Assembly: GCA_904501845.1 (NCBI GenBank)
Contig: CAJGCH010000002.1
Span: forward strand, 1 to 30,121
Length of the DNA: 30,121 bases
Source of the DNA: an uncultured Bacillaceae bacterium
Lineage (GTDB): Bacteria > Bacillota > Bacilli > Bacillales > Pradoshiaceae
Direction of reading: 5' to 3'
Shown: positions 7,416 through 15,295 of the stretch, piece by piece
Position numbering within the stretch: position 1 is the first letter of the stretch
Layout: the number at the start of each line of letters is the position of its first letter
The notes under the pieces: generated by a model
The model's database searches: none
What the model saw: the letters and a program-made list of their open reading frames with translations, nothing else
What the model was told of the DNA's origin: nothing
Translations under genes and position numbers: made by a program

Positions 7416-10359
7416 TTTTCCGCCCCACTTTCGCTAAATCTCCAGGGAAGATGTAATCCTTGCGTGCCCATTTACGCTCAACCTCGACTCCTTTTTGCGG
7501 GTTTGGATTACCATTGCGGTGGTTGATGCGCGGAAGCGGGCTGTCGCCATCATAACTGATCACTTCCATCTTCGCCGAAATTTCCTTGTAGGCAGGGGTA
7601 TCTGTATCCTTATCAGCAAAGCTTGATGTTAATAAATTGATTGCACCGTCGCCAGAGTCATTCAATGGGAGATAGACTTCTTTCCCTTTGACCCGGTCTG
7701 TGATGAGGCATTTCACTTTTGCGACCCCATATGGAGAGGTTAAGCGGACAAGTGTACCGTCCTTTAAGCCTCTTTCCTCGGCAAGCTCAGGTGACACCTC
7801 AAGGAAGACTTCTGGTGTCTTTGAGGCAATTCCTTTGGATTTATAGGTCATATTGCCTTCATGGAAATGCTCAAGCAAGCGCCCGTTATTGATATGCAAA
7901 TCATATTCCTCATCAAATTCAAGCGGTTTTGTCCATTCGACCGGGAAGAGTCGGGCTTTGCCATCCGGGAATGGGAATCGGTCCTTGAAAAGAAGCGGTG
8001 TATCAGTTCCGTCAGGGGCAACCGGCCATTGCAGGGTGTTATACCCTTCAAGCAAATCATAAGAGACACCAGCATAAAGCGGTGAAAGGGAGGCTGCCTC
8101 TGCCATGATTTCACTTGGATGACTATAATTCCAGCCTGCTCCAAGCTTATTGGCTACTTCCATGATGATCTGCCAATCCGGTTTGGAATCGCCGAGCGGC
8201 TCCATTGCTTGATACAAGCGCTGGATGCGGCGTTCGGTGTTTGTGAATGTTCCTTCCTTCTCAAGGCTTGGTGCAGCAGGGAGGACAACATCCGCAAATT
8301 CGGCTGTTTTGGATAAGAAAATATCCTGGACAACGAAGAAGTCAAGCTTTTCAAAGGCGGCGTGTACATGATTGATGTTGGAATCGACCAATCCCATTTC
8401 TTCGCCTTTTAGATACATCGCTTTTAAGGAGCCGGCATGAATGGCTTCAATCATATCATGGTTGTTCAGGCCAGGGCGGTCTGTTAATTCAACACCCCAT
8501 GTTTTTTCATACTTGGCGCGAACATCAGGGTCTGAAACGAATTCATAGCCAGGGAATCGGTCAGGCATGCTGCCAAAATCACTCGCGCCTTGAACATTAT
8601 TATGTCCGCGCAGCGGGTAGGAGCCGGCGCCAGGTCGAGCATAATTCCCGGTAATCAGCAATAGGTTAGAGATAGCTGTGCTTGAATCACTTCCGCCAAG
8701 ATGCTGGGTGATGCCCATTGCCCAGAGTACGCATACGCCATCAGATTCATGAATGGTTTTGGCAATCGTCATTAAATCTTCTTTTGATATGCCGGTTACT
8801 TCCTCAGCATAATCCAGGGTATATTTCTGGATGCTTTCAATATATTCTTCAAGACCGTTTACTTTCTCTTCAAGGAAGCGTTCATCTGCCCATCCTTGAT
8901 CGATAATATATTTTGTTACAGCAGAAAGCCATACGAGGTCTGAGCCTACTTTTGGCTGCACGAATAAATCTGAGCGGTCGGCCATTTCATGCCTCCGGAT
9001 ATCGGCGACGATTAATTTTTGACCGTGCAGTTTATGAGCTCGTTTAACGCGAGTGGCAAGCACTGGATGAGACTCCGCTGTATTGGAGCCGATGACGATG
9101 ACGCAGCCTGCTTGTGCGATGTCCGTGATGCTGCCGGAATCTCCTCCATAGCCGACTGTACGGAACAGACCGACGGTTGCTGGTGACTGGCAATAACGGG
9201 AGCAGTTATCTATGTTGTTCGTACCGATGACCCCTCGTGCAAGTTTTTGCATGAGATAGGATTCTTCGTTCGTGCATTTGGAGGAAGAGATGAAGCTCAA
9301 AGCATCAGCACCATGCTCTTCCTTAATTTCGGTGAATTTAGAGGCGATGAGATTGATTGCTTCCTCCCATTCTGCCTCCCGGAAGTGGTCGCCTTCACGG
9401 ATAAGCGGTTTTGTCAGACGTTCCTCGCTATTGACATAATCCCATCCGAATTTACCTTTCACACAGGTAGAAATGCCATTGGCTGGTGCCTCGACTTGAG
9501 GTTCTACTTTTAAAATCTTGCGTCCTTTTGTCCATATATCAAAGCTGCAGCCGACACCGCAATACGTACATACGGTTTTCGTCTTCTTGATTTTCGCATC
9601 GCGCATCGCTGATTCTACATCAGAGACGGTTAGGATGGAGCCATACCCGGTTTCGACTCCCTTGATAATTTCAATCATCGGGCGGAGGGTTGGTTTCTCA
9701 ATCGCGGTCATGAAGCCGGCTTCCCCGACCATGCCTTTCTCCATCATCGCATTACATGGGCAGACGGTTGAGCAATGTCCGCAAGAAACGCAAGAAGATT
9801 CATTGATTGGCACATCATTATCCCAAATGACACGCGGCTTATCCCGTTCCCAATCAATGCTTAGCGTTTCCGTCACTTGTACATCCTGGCAGGCTTCAAC
9901 ACAGCGCCCGCACAGTATGCATTGGTCCGGGTCATAACGGTAGTATGGATGGGAATTGTCCTCTTGGTAGGGCTTCGATTCGAAGGGGGTGCTTTGATGA
10001 TTAATCTTCATTTCCTTAACGGTATTATGTACCTCACAACCCCCGTTATTATAGTCGCAGACTGTACAGTACAGCTCATGCTTATGCAGAATACGGTCCA
10101 TCCCAATGACTTGGGCTTTTTTTACTTCTTTCGAAGAGGTGTCGATGACGTCTCCAGGCTTGACAATCGTCGAACAGGAACGCACCAATTCGCCATTTAC
10201 ATTAACAATACATGTGTCACATGTTTCAATCGGCCCTAAGCTAGGATGATAGCAAACGCTCGGAACCTCGATAGAACTGTCTGAGAGCAATTGCAGAACC
10301 GTTTGCTCAGCCTTCAGTTCCATATCGACTCCGTTGATTTTGACCTTATTATTGCTCAA
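7408..10359 (-). CDS. fdhF: Formate dehydrogenase alpha subunit, NAD-linked type with Cys at the metal site (YjgC-like)
   Basis: 983 residues from TTG 10359, 9 nt after AAAGGGG; a longer frame from 10410 has no ribosome site. Domain order: [2Fe-2S] ferredoxin with C36, C47, C50, C62; a His/Cys [4Fe-4S] segment (HKHELYCTVCDYNNGGCEVH); two 4Fe-4S clusters (CILCGRCVEAC and CVSCGHCSTVCPC); then the molybdopterin oxidoreductase core opening at C264 with TVCTYCGVGC; and the C-terminal dinucleotide-binding domain. The catalytic metal ligand that is selenocysteine in E. coli FdhH is C390 here (NNIDNCSRYCQSP). The N-terminal layout matches NuoG and other soluble FDHs that pass electrons to NAD or another carrier. 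Reaction: formate to CO2 in the cytoplasm. The cofactor requires FdhD, encoded divergently. Close in length to B. subtilis YjgC/YrhE (about 980). Confidence 0.95.
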   Translation of the reverse strand: MSNNKVKINGVDMELKAEQTVLQLLSDSSIEVPSVCYHPSLGPIETCDTCIVNVNGELVRSCSTIVKPGDVIDTSSKEVKKAQVIGMDRILHKHELYCTVCDYNNGGCEVHNTVKEMKINHQSTPFESKPYQEDNSHPYYRYDPDQCILCGRCVEACQDVQVTETLSIDWERDKPRVIWDNDVPINESSCVSCGHCSTVCPCNAMMEKGMVGEAGFMTAIEKPTLRPMIEIIKGVETGYGSILTVSDVESAMRDAKIKKTKTVCTYCGVGCSFDIWTKGRKILKVEPQVEAPANGISTCVKGKFGWDYVNSEERLTKPLIREGDHFREAEWEEAINLIASKFTEIKEEHGADALSFISSSKCTNEESYLMQKLARGVIGTNNIDNCSRYCQSPATVGLFRTVGYGGDSGSITDIAQAGCVIVIGSNTAESHPVLATRVKRAHKLHGQKLIVADIRRHEMADRSDLFVQPKVGSDLVWLSAVTKYIIDQGWADERFLEEKVNGLEEYIESIQKYTLDYAEEVTGISKEDLMTIAKTIHESDGVCVLWAMGITQHLGGSDSSTAISNLLLITGNYARPGAGSYPLRGHNNVQGASDFGSMPDRFPGYEFVSDPDVRAKYEKTWGVELTDRPGLNNHDMIEAIHAGSLKAMYLKGEEMGLVDSNINHVHAAFEKLDFFVVQDIFLSKTAEFADVVLPAAPSLEKEGTFTNTERRIQRLYQAMEPLGDSKPDWQIIMEVANKLGAGWNYSHPSEIMAEAASLSPLYAGVSYDLLEGYNTLQWPVAPDGTDTPLLFKDRFPFPDGKARLFPVEWTKPLEFDEEYDLHINNGRLLEHFHEGNMTYKSKGIASKTPEVFLEVSPELAEERGLKDGTLVRLTSPYGVAKVKCLITDRVKGKEVYLPLNDSGDGAINLLTSSFADKDTDTPAYKEISAKMEVISYDGDSPLPRINHRNGNPNPQKGVEVERKWARKDYIFPGDLAKVGRKNG

Positions 10360-10424
10360 GTTGCCAAACCCCTTTCGATAAAAAATAGATAATACCCCAA
10401 AAATAAACACACTTAATGAACCTC

Positions 10425-10471
10425 TACCCTGTTTATAAAGGGTAAAACACCATTTATGGAATATGTGTCAA
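10425..10471 (-). promoter_or_regulatory. Candidate fdhF promoter with operator-like inverted repeat
   Basis: On the minus strand a perfect TTGACA lies at 10471-10466. A fitting -10 is weak (TTTTAC at 10447-10442, 18-bp spacing). Overlapping it is the inverted repeat TACCCT (10425-10430) / AGGGTA (10439-10444) with 8 nt between arms. The repeat covers the -10 and start-site zone, a position for a repressor. Which regulator is unknown. Confidence 0.4.
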
Positions 10472-10518
10472 TATATGTTATTTTTACTCAAGGAGAGGGT
10501 AAAGACAGGAAATGGTAG

Positions 10519-11355
10519 GTGAGGAATGTGGATGAGAAAGTAATAAGGAAACAAACAATAACGAAATATATGGATGGGAAACTGGAAGAGAAAGTGGACG
10601 AGATAGCGGTGGAGTTCCCTTTCACGATTCATGTAAATGGTGAAGAGTTTGCAACAATGGTATGTACACCGAGCCATTTGGATGAGCTTCTTCTCGGTTT
10701 CTTAGCTTCTGAGGGCATAATCCGCTCAAAGGATGACATTCAGGACTTCCATATAGATGAGGGAAAGGGACTTTGCTATGTGACGCTTCATCATGCGGCT
10801 CCAGTTAGCCAGCATGAGGCAGGGAAGCGTTTCATTGGTTCCTGCTGTGGAAAAAGCCGTCAATTTTATTATCAAGTAGATGTGAAAACGGCAAAAACCT
10901 CGTATTCAAGGGTGATTCTCTCGCCAAAAGAGTGTATAAGAATGATGAGAGAGCTGCAGGATAGCAGCACCTTGTTCAAAGGGACGGGCGGTGTTCACAA
11001 TGCGGCGCTTTTCCTTGGCAAGGATATGATTGTGGCGAGATCTGATATAGGCCGCCATAATGCCCTTGATAAATTGCTCGGTCATTGTCTTATTCATCAT
11101 ATTCCTGTCCGCGATGGGGTTGTCGCTTTTAGCGGCCGTATTTCCTCTGAGGTTCTATTAAAGGCGGCAAAGATTGGTGTCGGTATCATACTGTCAAAAT
11201 CAGCTCCAACGAACCTGGCCATTGAGCTGGCTGATGATTTGAATATCACAGCCATCGGGTTTATTAGGGGAGGCGGCTTTAACATATACTCCCATCCTGA
11301 GCGGGTGAAGGTGACATCAATTAAAGAATGTGCAAAATTCGAGTCAAATAAATAA
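10519..11355 (+). CDS. fdhD: FdhD, sulfurtransferase required for formate dehydrogenase activity
   Basis: 278 residues from GTG 10519 (AGGA 8 nt upstream); a second GTG at 10528 is possible. Family motifs are clear: FTIHVNGEEFATMVCTP and HLDELLLGFLASEG near the N-terminus, GTGGVHNAALF, ARSDIGRHNALDKLLG, and FSGRISSEVLLKAAKIGVG. FdhD takes sulfur from the cysteine desulfurase and puts it on the molybdenum cofactor before insertion into FDH. E. coli uses a CxxC loop; here the matching loop reads GSCCGKSR with adjacent C109 and C110. I think this is usual in Bacillus FdhD (NarQ), but that is from memory. Divergent placement next to fdhF fits its role as FDH maturase. Confidence 0.95.
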   Translation: MRNVDEKVIRKQTITKYMDGKLEEKVDEIAVEFPFTIHVNGEEFATMVCTPSHLDELLLGFLASEGIIRSKDDIQDFHIDEGKGLCYVTLHHAAPVSQHEAGKRFIGSCCGKSRQFYYQVDVKTAKTSYSRVILSPKECIRMMRELQDSSTLFKGTGGVHNAALFLGKDMIVARSDIGRHNALDKLLGHCLIHHIPVRDGVVAFSGRISSEVLLKAAKIGVGIILSKSAPTNLAIELADDLNITAIGFIRGGGFNIYSHPERVKVTSIKECAKFESNK

Positions 11356-11440
11356 CAGGATTACCAATAACTATTATAGAATTATTATAAAAGATTTCGA
11401 TATCATAGAAGGGGCAAAAGTATAAGAGAGAAGGAATAAA

Positions 11441-12634
11441 ATGAGTGAACAAGTTCAACAAGGTGTCAGTCAGAACGCTGTAAAGGAGAAAATATGGACG
11501 CGTGATTTCATCTTAATTTGCATCACGAATTTCTTGATTTTCTTAGGATTTCAGATGACGCTGCCGACGATTTCTCTTTATGTGAAGGAGCTTGGCGGAA
11601 GCGACCAATTGATTGGATTCGTCGTTGGAATATTTACTTTTTCAGCCCTTTTGATACGGCCATTTGCCGGACAGGCTCTTGAAACAAGAGGACGGCGCCT
11701 GGTTTATATCGGAGGCTTGATCGTTGTTATTTTGACTGTCGGTACTTTCGGTTTTTTGGCGAGCATTGCCTTGCTTTTCCTTATGAGAATCATGCAAGGA
11801 TTTGGCTGGGGCTGCTTAACGACCGCTTCCGGTACAGTGGCATCTGATGTCGTGCCGGCTACAAGAAGGGGAGAAGGACTCGGCTATTTTGGTTTGTCAG
11901 GGAATTTGGCAATGGCTATTGGTCCTTCCATTGGTCTTGCGCTTGTTGTCGTGATGCCATTTAATCAATTCTTCTTGATTTGCGCGGCTTTGCCGGCATT
12001 CGCTCTCTTGGCAGCTAGCCAAATTCATTTTAAGAAGGGGGAACGCAAAGCAGCAGCTTCTGCCGGGAAACGAAAATTCCTGGATTTATATGAAATAAGC
12101 TCATTGAAGCCTTCTGTTTTGGCTTTCTTTATCACATTCACCTTCGGAGGAATCGCCACATTCTTGCCGCTTTACACGGCTCAGAAGGGCGTGGAAGGAA
12201 TTCAGTGGTATTTTCTGGTTTATGCGGTTTCGGTCATGCTGACTAGAACATTTGCGGGTCAATTATATGACCGAAAAGGACATAAAGCCGTTTTCCTCCC
12301 AGGTACATTGCTGATCGTGATTGCGATGTTCCTGCTGGCTTGGATGCCGGGAACTGCCGGGTTATTAGTAGCTGCCTTCTTATATGGATTTGGTTTTGGG
12401 AGTGTCCAGCCGGCCTTGCAGGCTTGGGCGATTGACCAGGCTCCGGCAAACCGGAAAGGAATGGCCAATGCGACATTCTATTCCTTCTTCGACCTCGGGA
12501 TTGGGATAGGAGCCATTTCTTTTGGGCAGATTGCCCATTCTTTCGGATATGACAGCATTTATGTAACCGCTGGAGTTTCTGTATTAATTGCGATGGTTAT
12601 ATATGTGGCTATGACAAGAAAAAGAGCTGCATAA
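11441..12634 (+). CDS. Major facilitator superfamily transporter, probable drug/multidrug exporter
   Basis: 397 residues, ATG 11441 with AAGGA 5 nt upstream. About twelve hydrophobic helices in two halves split by a polar loop (KKGERKAAASAGKRKFLDLYE, about 197-217). The MFS loop 2-3 signature appears as GQALETRGRRLVYIGG, and in the second half as GQLYDRKGHKAVFLPG. QGFGWGCLTTASGTVASDVVPATRRGEGLG-type residues after helix 4 resemble motif C/D regions of drug:proton antiporters (DHA1, YwoG/YfkL-like). Substrate cannot be read from the sequence. It is a single-gene unit between fdhD and a terminator; a link to FDH is not indicated. Confidence 0.85.
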   Translation: MSEQVQQGVSQNAVKEKIWTRDFILICITNFLIFLGFQMTLPTISLYVKELGGSDQLIGFVVGIFTFSALLIRPFAGQALETRGRRLVYIGGLIVVILTVGTFGFLASIALLFLMRIMQGFGWGCLTTASGTVASDVVPATRRGEGLGYFGLSGNLAMAIGPSIGLALVVVMPFNQFFLICAALPAFALLAASQIHFKKGERKAAASAGKRKFLDLYEISSLKPSVLAFFITFTFGGIATFLPLYTAQKGVEGIQWYFLVYAVSVMLTRTFAGQLYDRKGHKAVFLPGTLLIVIAMFLLAWMPGTAGLLVAAFLYGFGFGSVQPALQAWAIDQAPANRKGMANATFYSFFDLGIGIGAISFGQIAHSFGYDSIYVTAGVSVLIAMVIYVAMTRKRAA

Positions 12635-12635
12635 A

Positions 12636-12669
12636 AAAGAGAGATGCCAGTTTATTGGCATCTCTTTTT
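12636..12669. terminator. Bidirectional terminator between MFS gene and dctP
   Basis: Perfect 10-bp stem AGAGATGCCA (12640-12649) / TGGCATCTCT (12656-12665) with a 6-nt loop, flanked by A-run on the left and T-run on the right. It serves both convergent genes. Confidence 0.92.
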
Positions 12670-12687
12670 CTATGGATTCAATTGGTT

Positions 12688-13962
12688 TCATAATGGTACT
12701 GAATTTGGCTGTTCCTTGAGATGCTCGTTCTCCTGTGTATTCTGATTCGGATTGAATTCATTCTCAGATTTCGATACGACCACCGTTGCCACTCCGTTTC
12801 CAATCAGGTTCGTGATTGCGCGCGCTTCAGACATGAAACGGTCAACACCAATCAGAAGGGCAATCCCTTCAACAGGAATCATCGGGAAGGCAGCTAATGT
12901 GGCGGCCAGAGTGATGAAGCCGGAGCCAGTTACGCCCGCCGCCCCTTTAGAGGTAAGCATCAAAATTCCGAGCAAAGTGAGCTCCTGCCAAATCGTCAAG
13001 TCAATGCCGTAGGCTTGGGCAATAAAGATGGCTGCCATTGATAAATAGATGGAAGTTCCGTCGAGATTAAATGAGTACCCAGTTGGAATGACTAAACCGA
13101 CGACTTGCTTGGAGCATCCGTAGTTTTCCAGCTTGCGCATCATAGCCGGAAGAGCTGATTCAGAAGAAGACGTCCCTAAGACAAGCAAGATTTCTTCCTT
13201 GATGTAGGCCATAAATTTGAAAATATTAAATCCATAATATTTGGCGATCGACCCCAGTACGATGACGATAAACAAAAACATCGTTAGATAGACAGAGCCC
13301 ATTAATTTCCCGAGAGAAACGAGTGAACCGAGCCCAAAATTGCCGATTGTGTAAGCCATCGCGGCAAAAGCAGCAATAGGGGATATCTTCATCACCATAT
13401 TGACAATTTTGAAGAAGATATCAGCCACGACTTCAAAAAATGAAATGACCGGTTTGGCTCTCTCGCCAATTGATGCGGCAGCTAGGCCAAATAGAACGGC
13501 AGAGAATAAGACTGGCAGCAATTCTCCTGAAGCAAGTGCCCCGACCACATTCTCAGGGATAATATTCAAGATGAATGCTCCAAAGCCCTGTTCTGTTTCA
13601 GAGGCTTGGGTTGTATATTGAGAAACTTCCTCTGTTTCTAAATTGTTCGTGTTCAGCCCGCTTCCTGGCTGAACCAAGTTGACAACAATGATTCCGATTG
13701 CGAGAGCGACTGTAGAGACGATTTCAAAATATAATAAGGCTTTGCCGCCAATTTTCCCGATTTTTTTGAGATTGCCCATGCTGCCGATGCCGATGACAAC
13801 GGTCAGGAAGATAATTGGGGCAATCAGCATTTTGATTAACCGGATAAAAATATCAGCCAGGATTTTAAGACTGGCTCCGAACTCTGGGAACAGGGCTCCC
13901 ACCATGATTCCGAGGATGATACCCGTGACGACTTGGACAGTCAAATTCTTAAAGATTCTCAA
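12688..13962 (-). CDS. dctP: DctP, C4-dicarboxylate:cation symporter (DAACS family)
   Basis: 424 residues from TTG 13962, 8 nt after AAGAAGG. Hydrophobic throughout with the SLC1/DAACS hallmarks: serine-rich hairpin GTSSSESALP (about residue 275), IPTGYSFNLDGTSIYL (helix 7), TSKGAAGVTGSGF (hairpin 2) and GVDRFMSEARAITNLIGNG (helix 8). It matches my memory of B. subtilis DctP (YdbH, 421 aa) nearly along its length, including the KSENEF near the C-terminus. It imports succinate, fumarate and malate with protons or sodium. In B. subtilis it is activated by DctSR; those genes lie here at 16684-20126, separated by an AT-rich island. A cre site sits 31 bp upstream of the start. Confidence 0.93.
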   Translation of the reverse strand: MRIFKNLTVQVVTGIILGIMVGALFPEFGASLKILADIFIRLIKMLIAPIIFLTVVIGIGSMGNLKKIGKIGGKALLYFEIVSTVALAIGIIVVNLVQPGSGLNTNNLETEEVSQYTTQASETEQGFGAFILNIIPENVVGALASGELLPVLFSAVLFGLAAASIGERAKPVISFFEVVADIFFKIVNMVMKISPIAAFAAMAYTIGNFGLGSLVSLGKLMGSVYLTMFLFIVIVLGSIAKYYGFNIFKFMAYIKEEILLVLGTSSSESALPAMMRKLENYGCSKQVVGLVIPTGYSFNLDGTSIYLSMAAIFIAQAYGIDLTIWQELTLLGILMLTSKGAAGVTGSGFITLAATLAAFPMIPVEGIALLIGVDRFMSEARAITNLIGNGVATVVVSKSENEFNPNQNTQENEHLKEQPNSVPL

Positions 13963-13992
13963 AAGCCAACCCTTCTTTCCTATTTTAATAGT

Positions 13993-14006
13993 TGTTAGCG
14001 CTTTCA
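13993..14006 (-). promoter_or_regulatory. CcpA catabolite-responsive element (cre) upstream of dctP
   Basis: The 14-mer TGTTAGCGCTTTCA (TGAAAGCGCTAACA on the dctP strand) agrees at every fixed position with the cre consensus TGWNANCGNTNWCA on both strands. It lies 31-44 bp upstream of the dctP start, so CcpA binding would block initiation or early elongation. Catabolite repression of dicarboxylate uptake is expected physiology. A CTATC-6-GATAG dyad lies just upstream at 14018-14033. Confidence 0.8.
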
Positions 14007-14065
14007 GTTCGTTGTGTCTATCTTATCGGATAGGAAAGAGATTGTGGGTTTATGGTTTTAAAAAT

Positions 14066-14087
14066 CTTTTTGGTCTTTTTGGTCTTT
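14066..14087. repeat. Tandem 9-bp repeat CTTTTTGGT in the dctP upstream region
   Basis: Two exact head-to-tail copies at 14066-14074 and 14075-14083, with the first four bases of a third. They lie about 105 bp upstream of the dctP start, a fitting distance for an activator. Repeated sites of this kind could bind DctR, but no consensus is known to me. They also abut the left edge of the AT-rich island. Confidence 0.5.
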
Positions 14088-14100
14088 AAAAGAGCTGTTT
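14088..14100. repeat. Left copy of a 13-nt inverted repeat flanking the TPR-GNAT pair
   Basis: AAAAGAGCTGTTT here is the exact reverse complement of AAACAGCTCTTTT at 15211-15223, 1.1 kb away. The TPR and acetyltransferase genes lie exactly between them. No transposase is present. Confidence 0.6.
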
Positions 14101-14189
14101 TCTTCTAAAGTGCTGCCTAGCAAGAAGGATTTTCAAATTGATGTGATGAACTTATTATCAACTACATTTTGAAAAGGAGTTTATTAACA

Positions 14190-14678
14190 TTGGATGAGGA
14201 ACAATTGGTAAGAGCCCTTGAATTACGAAAAGAAGATAAACAGAAAGAATCAAATCATATACTATTCAAAATGGCAGAGGAATATCCTGATCATGCTTTT
14301 ATTAACTATCAATGTGCATGGAGTTTTGATGTTTTAGGTGAAGAATCAAAAGCAGTTCCCTTCTATGAAAAGGCTATTAAGCAAGGGTTATCAGGTAAAG
14401 ATTTAGAGGGAGCCATATTGGGACTTGGAAGTACATATAGAACTTTAGGAGAATATGAGAAATCGGAGAAGGTTCTTTTAGAAGGGATGAAATTATTTCC
14501 GACTAATAGAGCCATGCAAGTGTTCTATACAATGACCTTATATAATCTGTGTGAGCATAAAAAAGCTATGGAGTTTTTATTAAAATGCTTGATTGATACT
14601 ACAACCGACTCTGAAATACTTAGTTATAAAGAAGCGATTAATTTCTATCGTGATAAATTAGATGAAATATGGAAATAG
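14190..14678 (+). CDS. Tetratricopeptide-repeat protein (TPR_5-like), function unknown
   Basis: 162 residues from TTG 14190, 10 nt after AAAAGGAG; the frame opens at a TTG at 14169 that lies before the ribosome site. Helical TPR pairs can be seen: ESNHILFKMAEEYPDHAFINYQ-type (about 18-40), a second with LGEESKAVPFYEKAIKQGL (about 49-67), a third with LGEYEKSEKVLLEGMKLFP (about 85-103), and a degenerate fourth around HKKAMEFLLKCL. This layout fits the short TPR_5 family of Firmicutes, a protein-interaction scaffold. The gene overlaps the acetyltransferase frame at its 3' end, so the two are one unit. Its AT-rich codon use differs from dctP and dctB on either side. Confidence 0.75.
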   Translation: MDEEQLVRALELRKEDKQKESNHILFKMAEEYPDHAFINYQCAWSFDVLGEESKAVPFYEKAIKQGLSGKDLEGAILGLGSTYRTLGEYEKSEKVLLEGMKLFPTNRAMQVFYTMTLYNLCEHKKAMEFLLKCLIDTTTDSEILSYKEAINFYRDKLDEIWK

Positions 14679-14728
14679 TTAGTGGAAGATTCTTTTATGT
14701 TGAATATATAGATGAAGAGGGGAAGGAT

Positions 14729-15184
14729 ATGGAATTCGAATTTTTGGATTTTGATATTATTAAAGGAGAAGAAATTGATTTACATCTGATTAAAACAGTA
14801 CCAGGAAACAAGGAAAAGAACTGGGTTCCTGCTTATCATTTCACTATTTCTTTAAGTGGTTCGCTCAAGCCAATTGGTCATATAGATATAAGAATTGGAT
14901 ACAATGAAAACTTGTATTACGGGGGTCATATTGGTTATTCAGTCAATGAGGAATATAGAGGAAGTCACTATGCTGCAAAATCTGTATTGCTTTTGAGAAA
15001 AGTGGCACAGGCTCATAAAATGAAAAAAATATTTATTACTTGTAATCCAGATAACATCGCTTCAAGAAAAACGTGTGAATATGTCGGAGCTAAACTTTTA
15101 GAAATCGTTGATGTTCCAAAAGACAATGACATGCATCAACGAGGAGAAAAGGAAAAATGCATTTTTGAGTGGGTATGTAGTTAA
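14729..15184 (+). CDS. GNAT-family N-acetyltransferase
   Basis: 151 residues if started at ATG 14729, which has a strong AGAGGGGAAGG site just upstream. The frame extends in-phase back to an ATG at 14669 that overlaps the TPR gene end but lacks a ribosome site; that 171-aa form is possible. GNAT features: beta strand HIGYSVNEEYRG followed by SHYAAKSVLLLRKVA (acetyl-CoA-binding motif A with a weakened Q/RxxGxG/A loop, RGSHYA), then KKIFITCNPDNIASRKTCEYVGAKLL, the typical N-x-x-S/A motif B near residues 117-138. Substrate unknown. Co-transcribed with the TPR gene; AT-rich, suggesting acquisition with it. Confidence 0.8.
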   Translation: MEFEFLDFDIIKGEEIDLHLIKTVPGNKEKNWVPAYHFTISLSGSLKPIGHIDIRIGYNENLYYGGHIGYSVNEEYRGSHYAAKSVLLLRKVAQAHKMKKIFITCNPDNIASRKTCEYVGAKLLEIVDVPKDNDMHQRGEKEKCIFEWVCS

Positions 15185-15254
15185 AGTAGACTTTTGCTGC
15201 TACAGGGATGAAACAGCTCTTTTTTTGTGCATCTATGCAGCAAATTAGTTGAAC
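15178..15254 (+). repeat. Junction element between the GNAT and MOSC genes: palindrome plus repeated boundary motifs
   Basis: Three elements are stacked. TAGTTAAAGTA (15178-15188) overlaps the GNAT stop and recurs exactly at 16074-16084 after the MOSC gene. TTTGCTGC (15193-15200) pairs perfectly with GCAGCAAA (15237-15244), making a 52-nt imperfect palindrome that holds the right 13-nt repeat AAACAGCTCTTTT (15211-15223) and a T-run that may end transcription. TTAGTTGAAC (15245-15254) recurs exactly at 16574-16583. The nature of the element is unknown; see findings. Confidence 0.55.
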
Positions 15255-15295
15255 AAGATAGGATAAAATTGAGTAAAAAACTGGAGGACAATCAC

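Noticed and set aside
9182..9204. Possible selenocysteine in formate dehydrogenase
   Set aside because: The metal-ligand codon is TGC (Cys390), not TGA, and no in-frame stop interrupts the gene. It is a cysteine-type enzyme.
14088..15223. Inverted-repeat-bounded transposon
   Set aside because: Only 13 bp of repeat, no transposase and no target-site duplication that I can see. Kept as a repeat pair and as part of the cassette idea.
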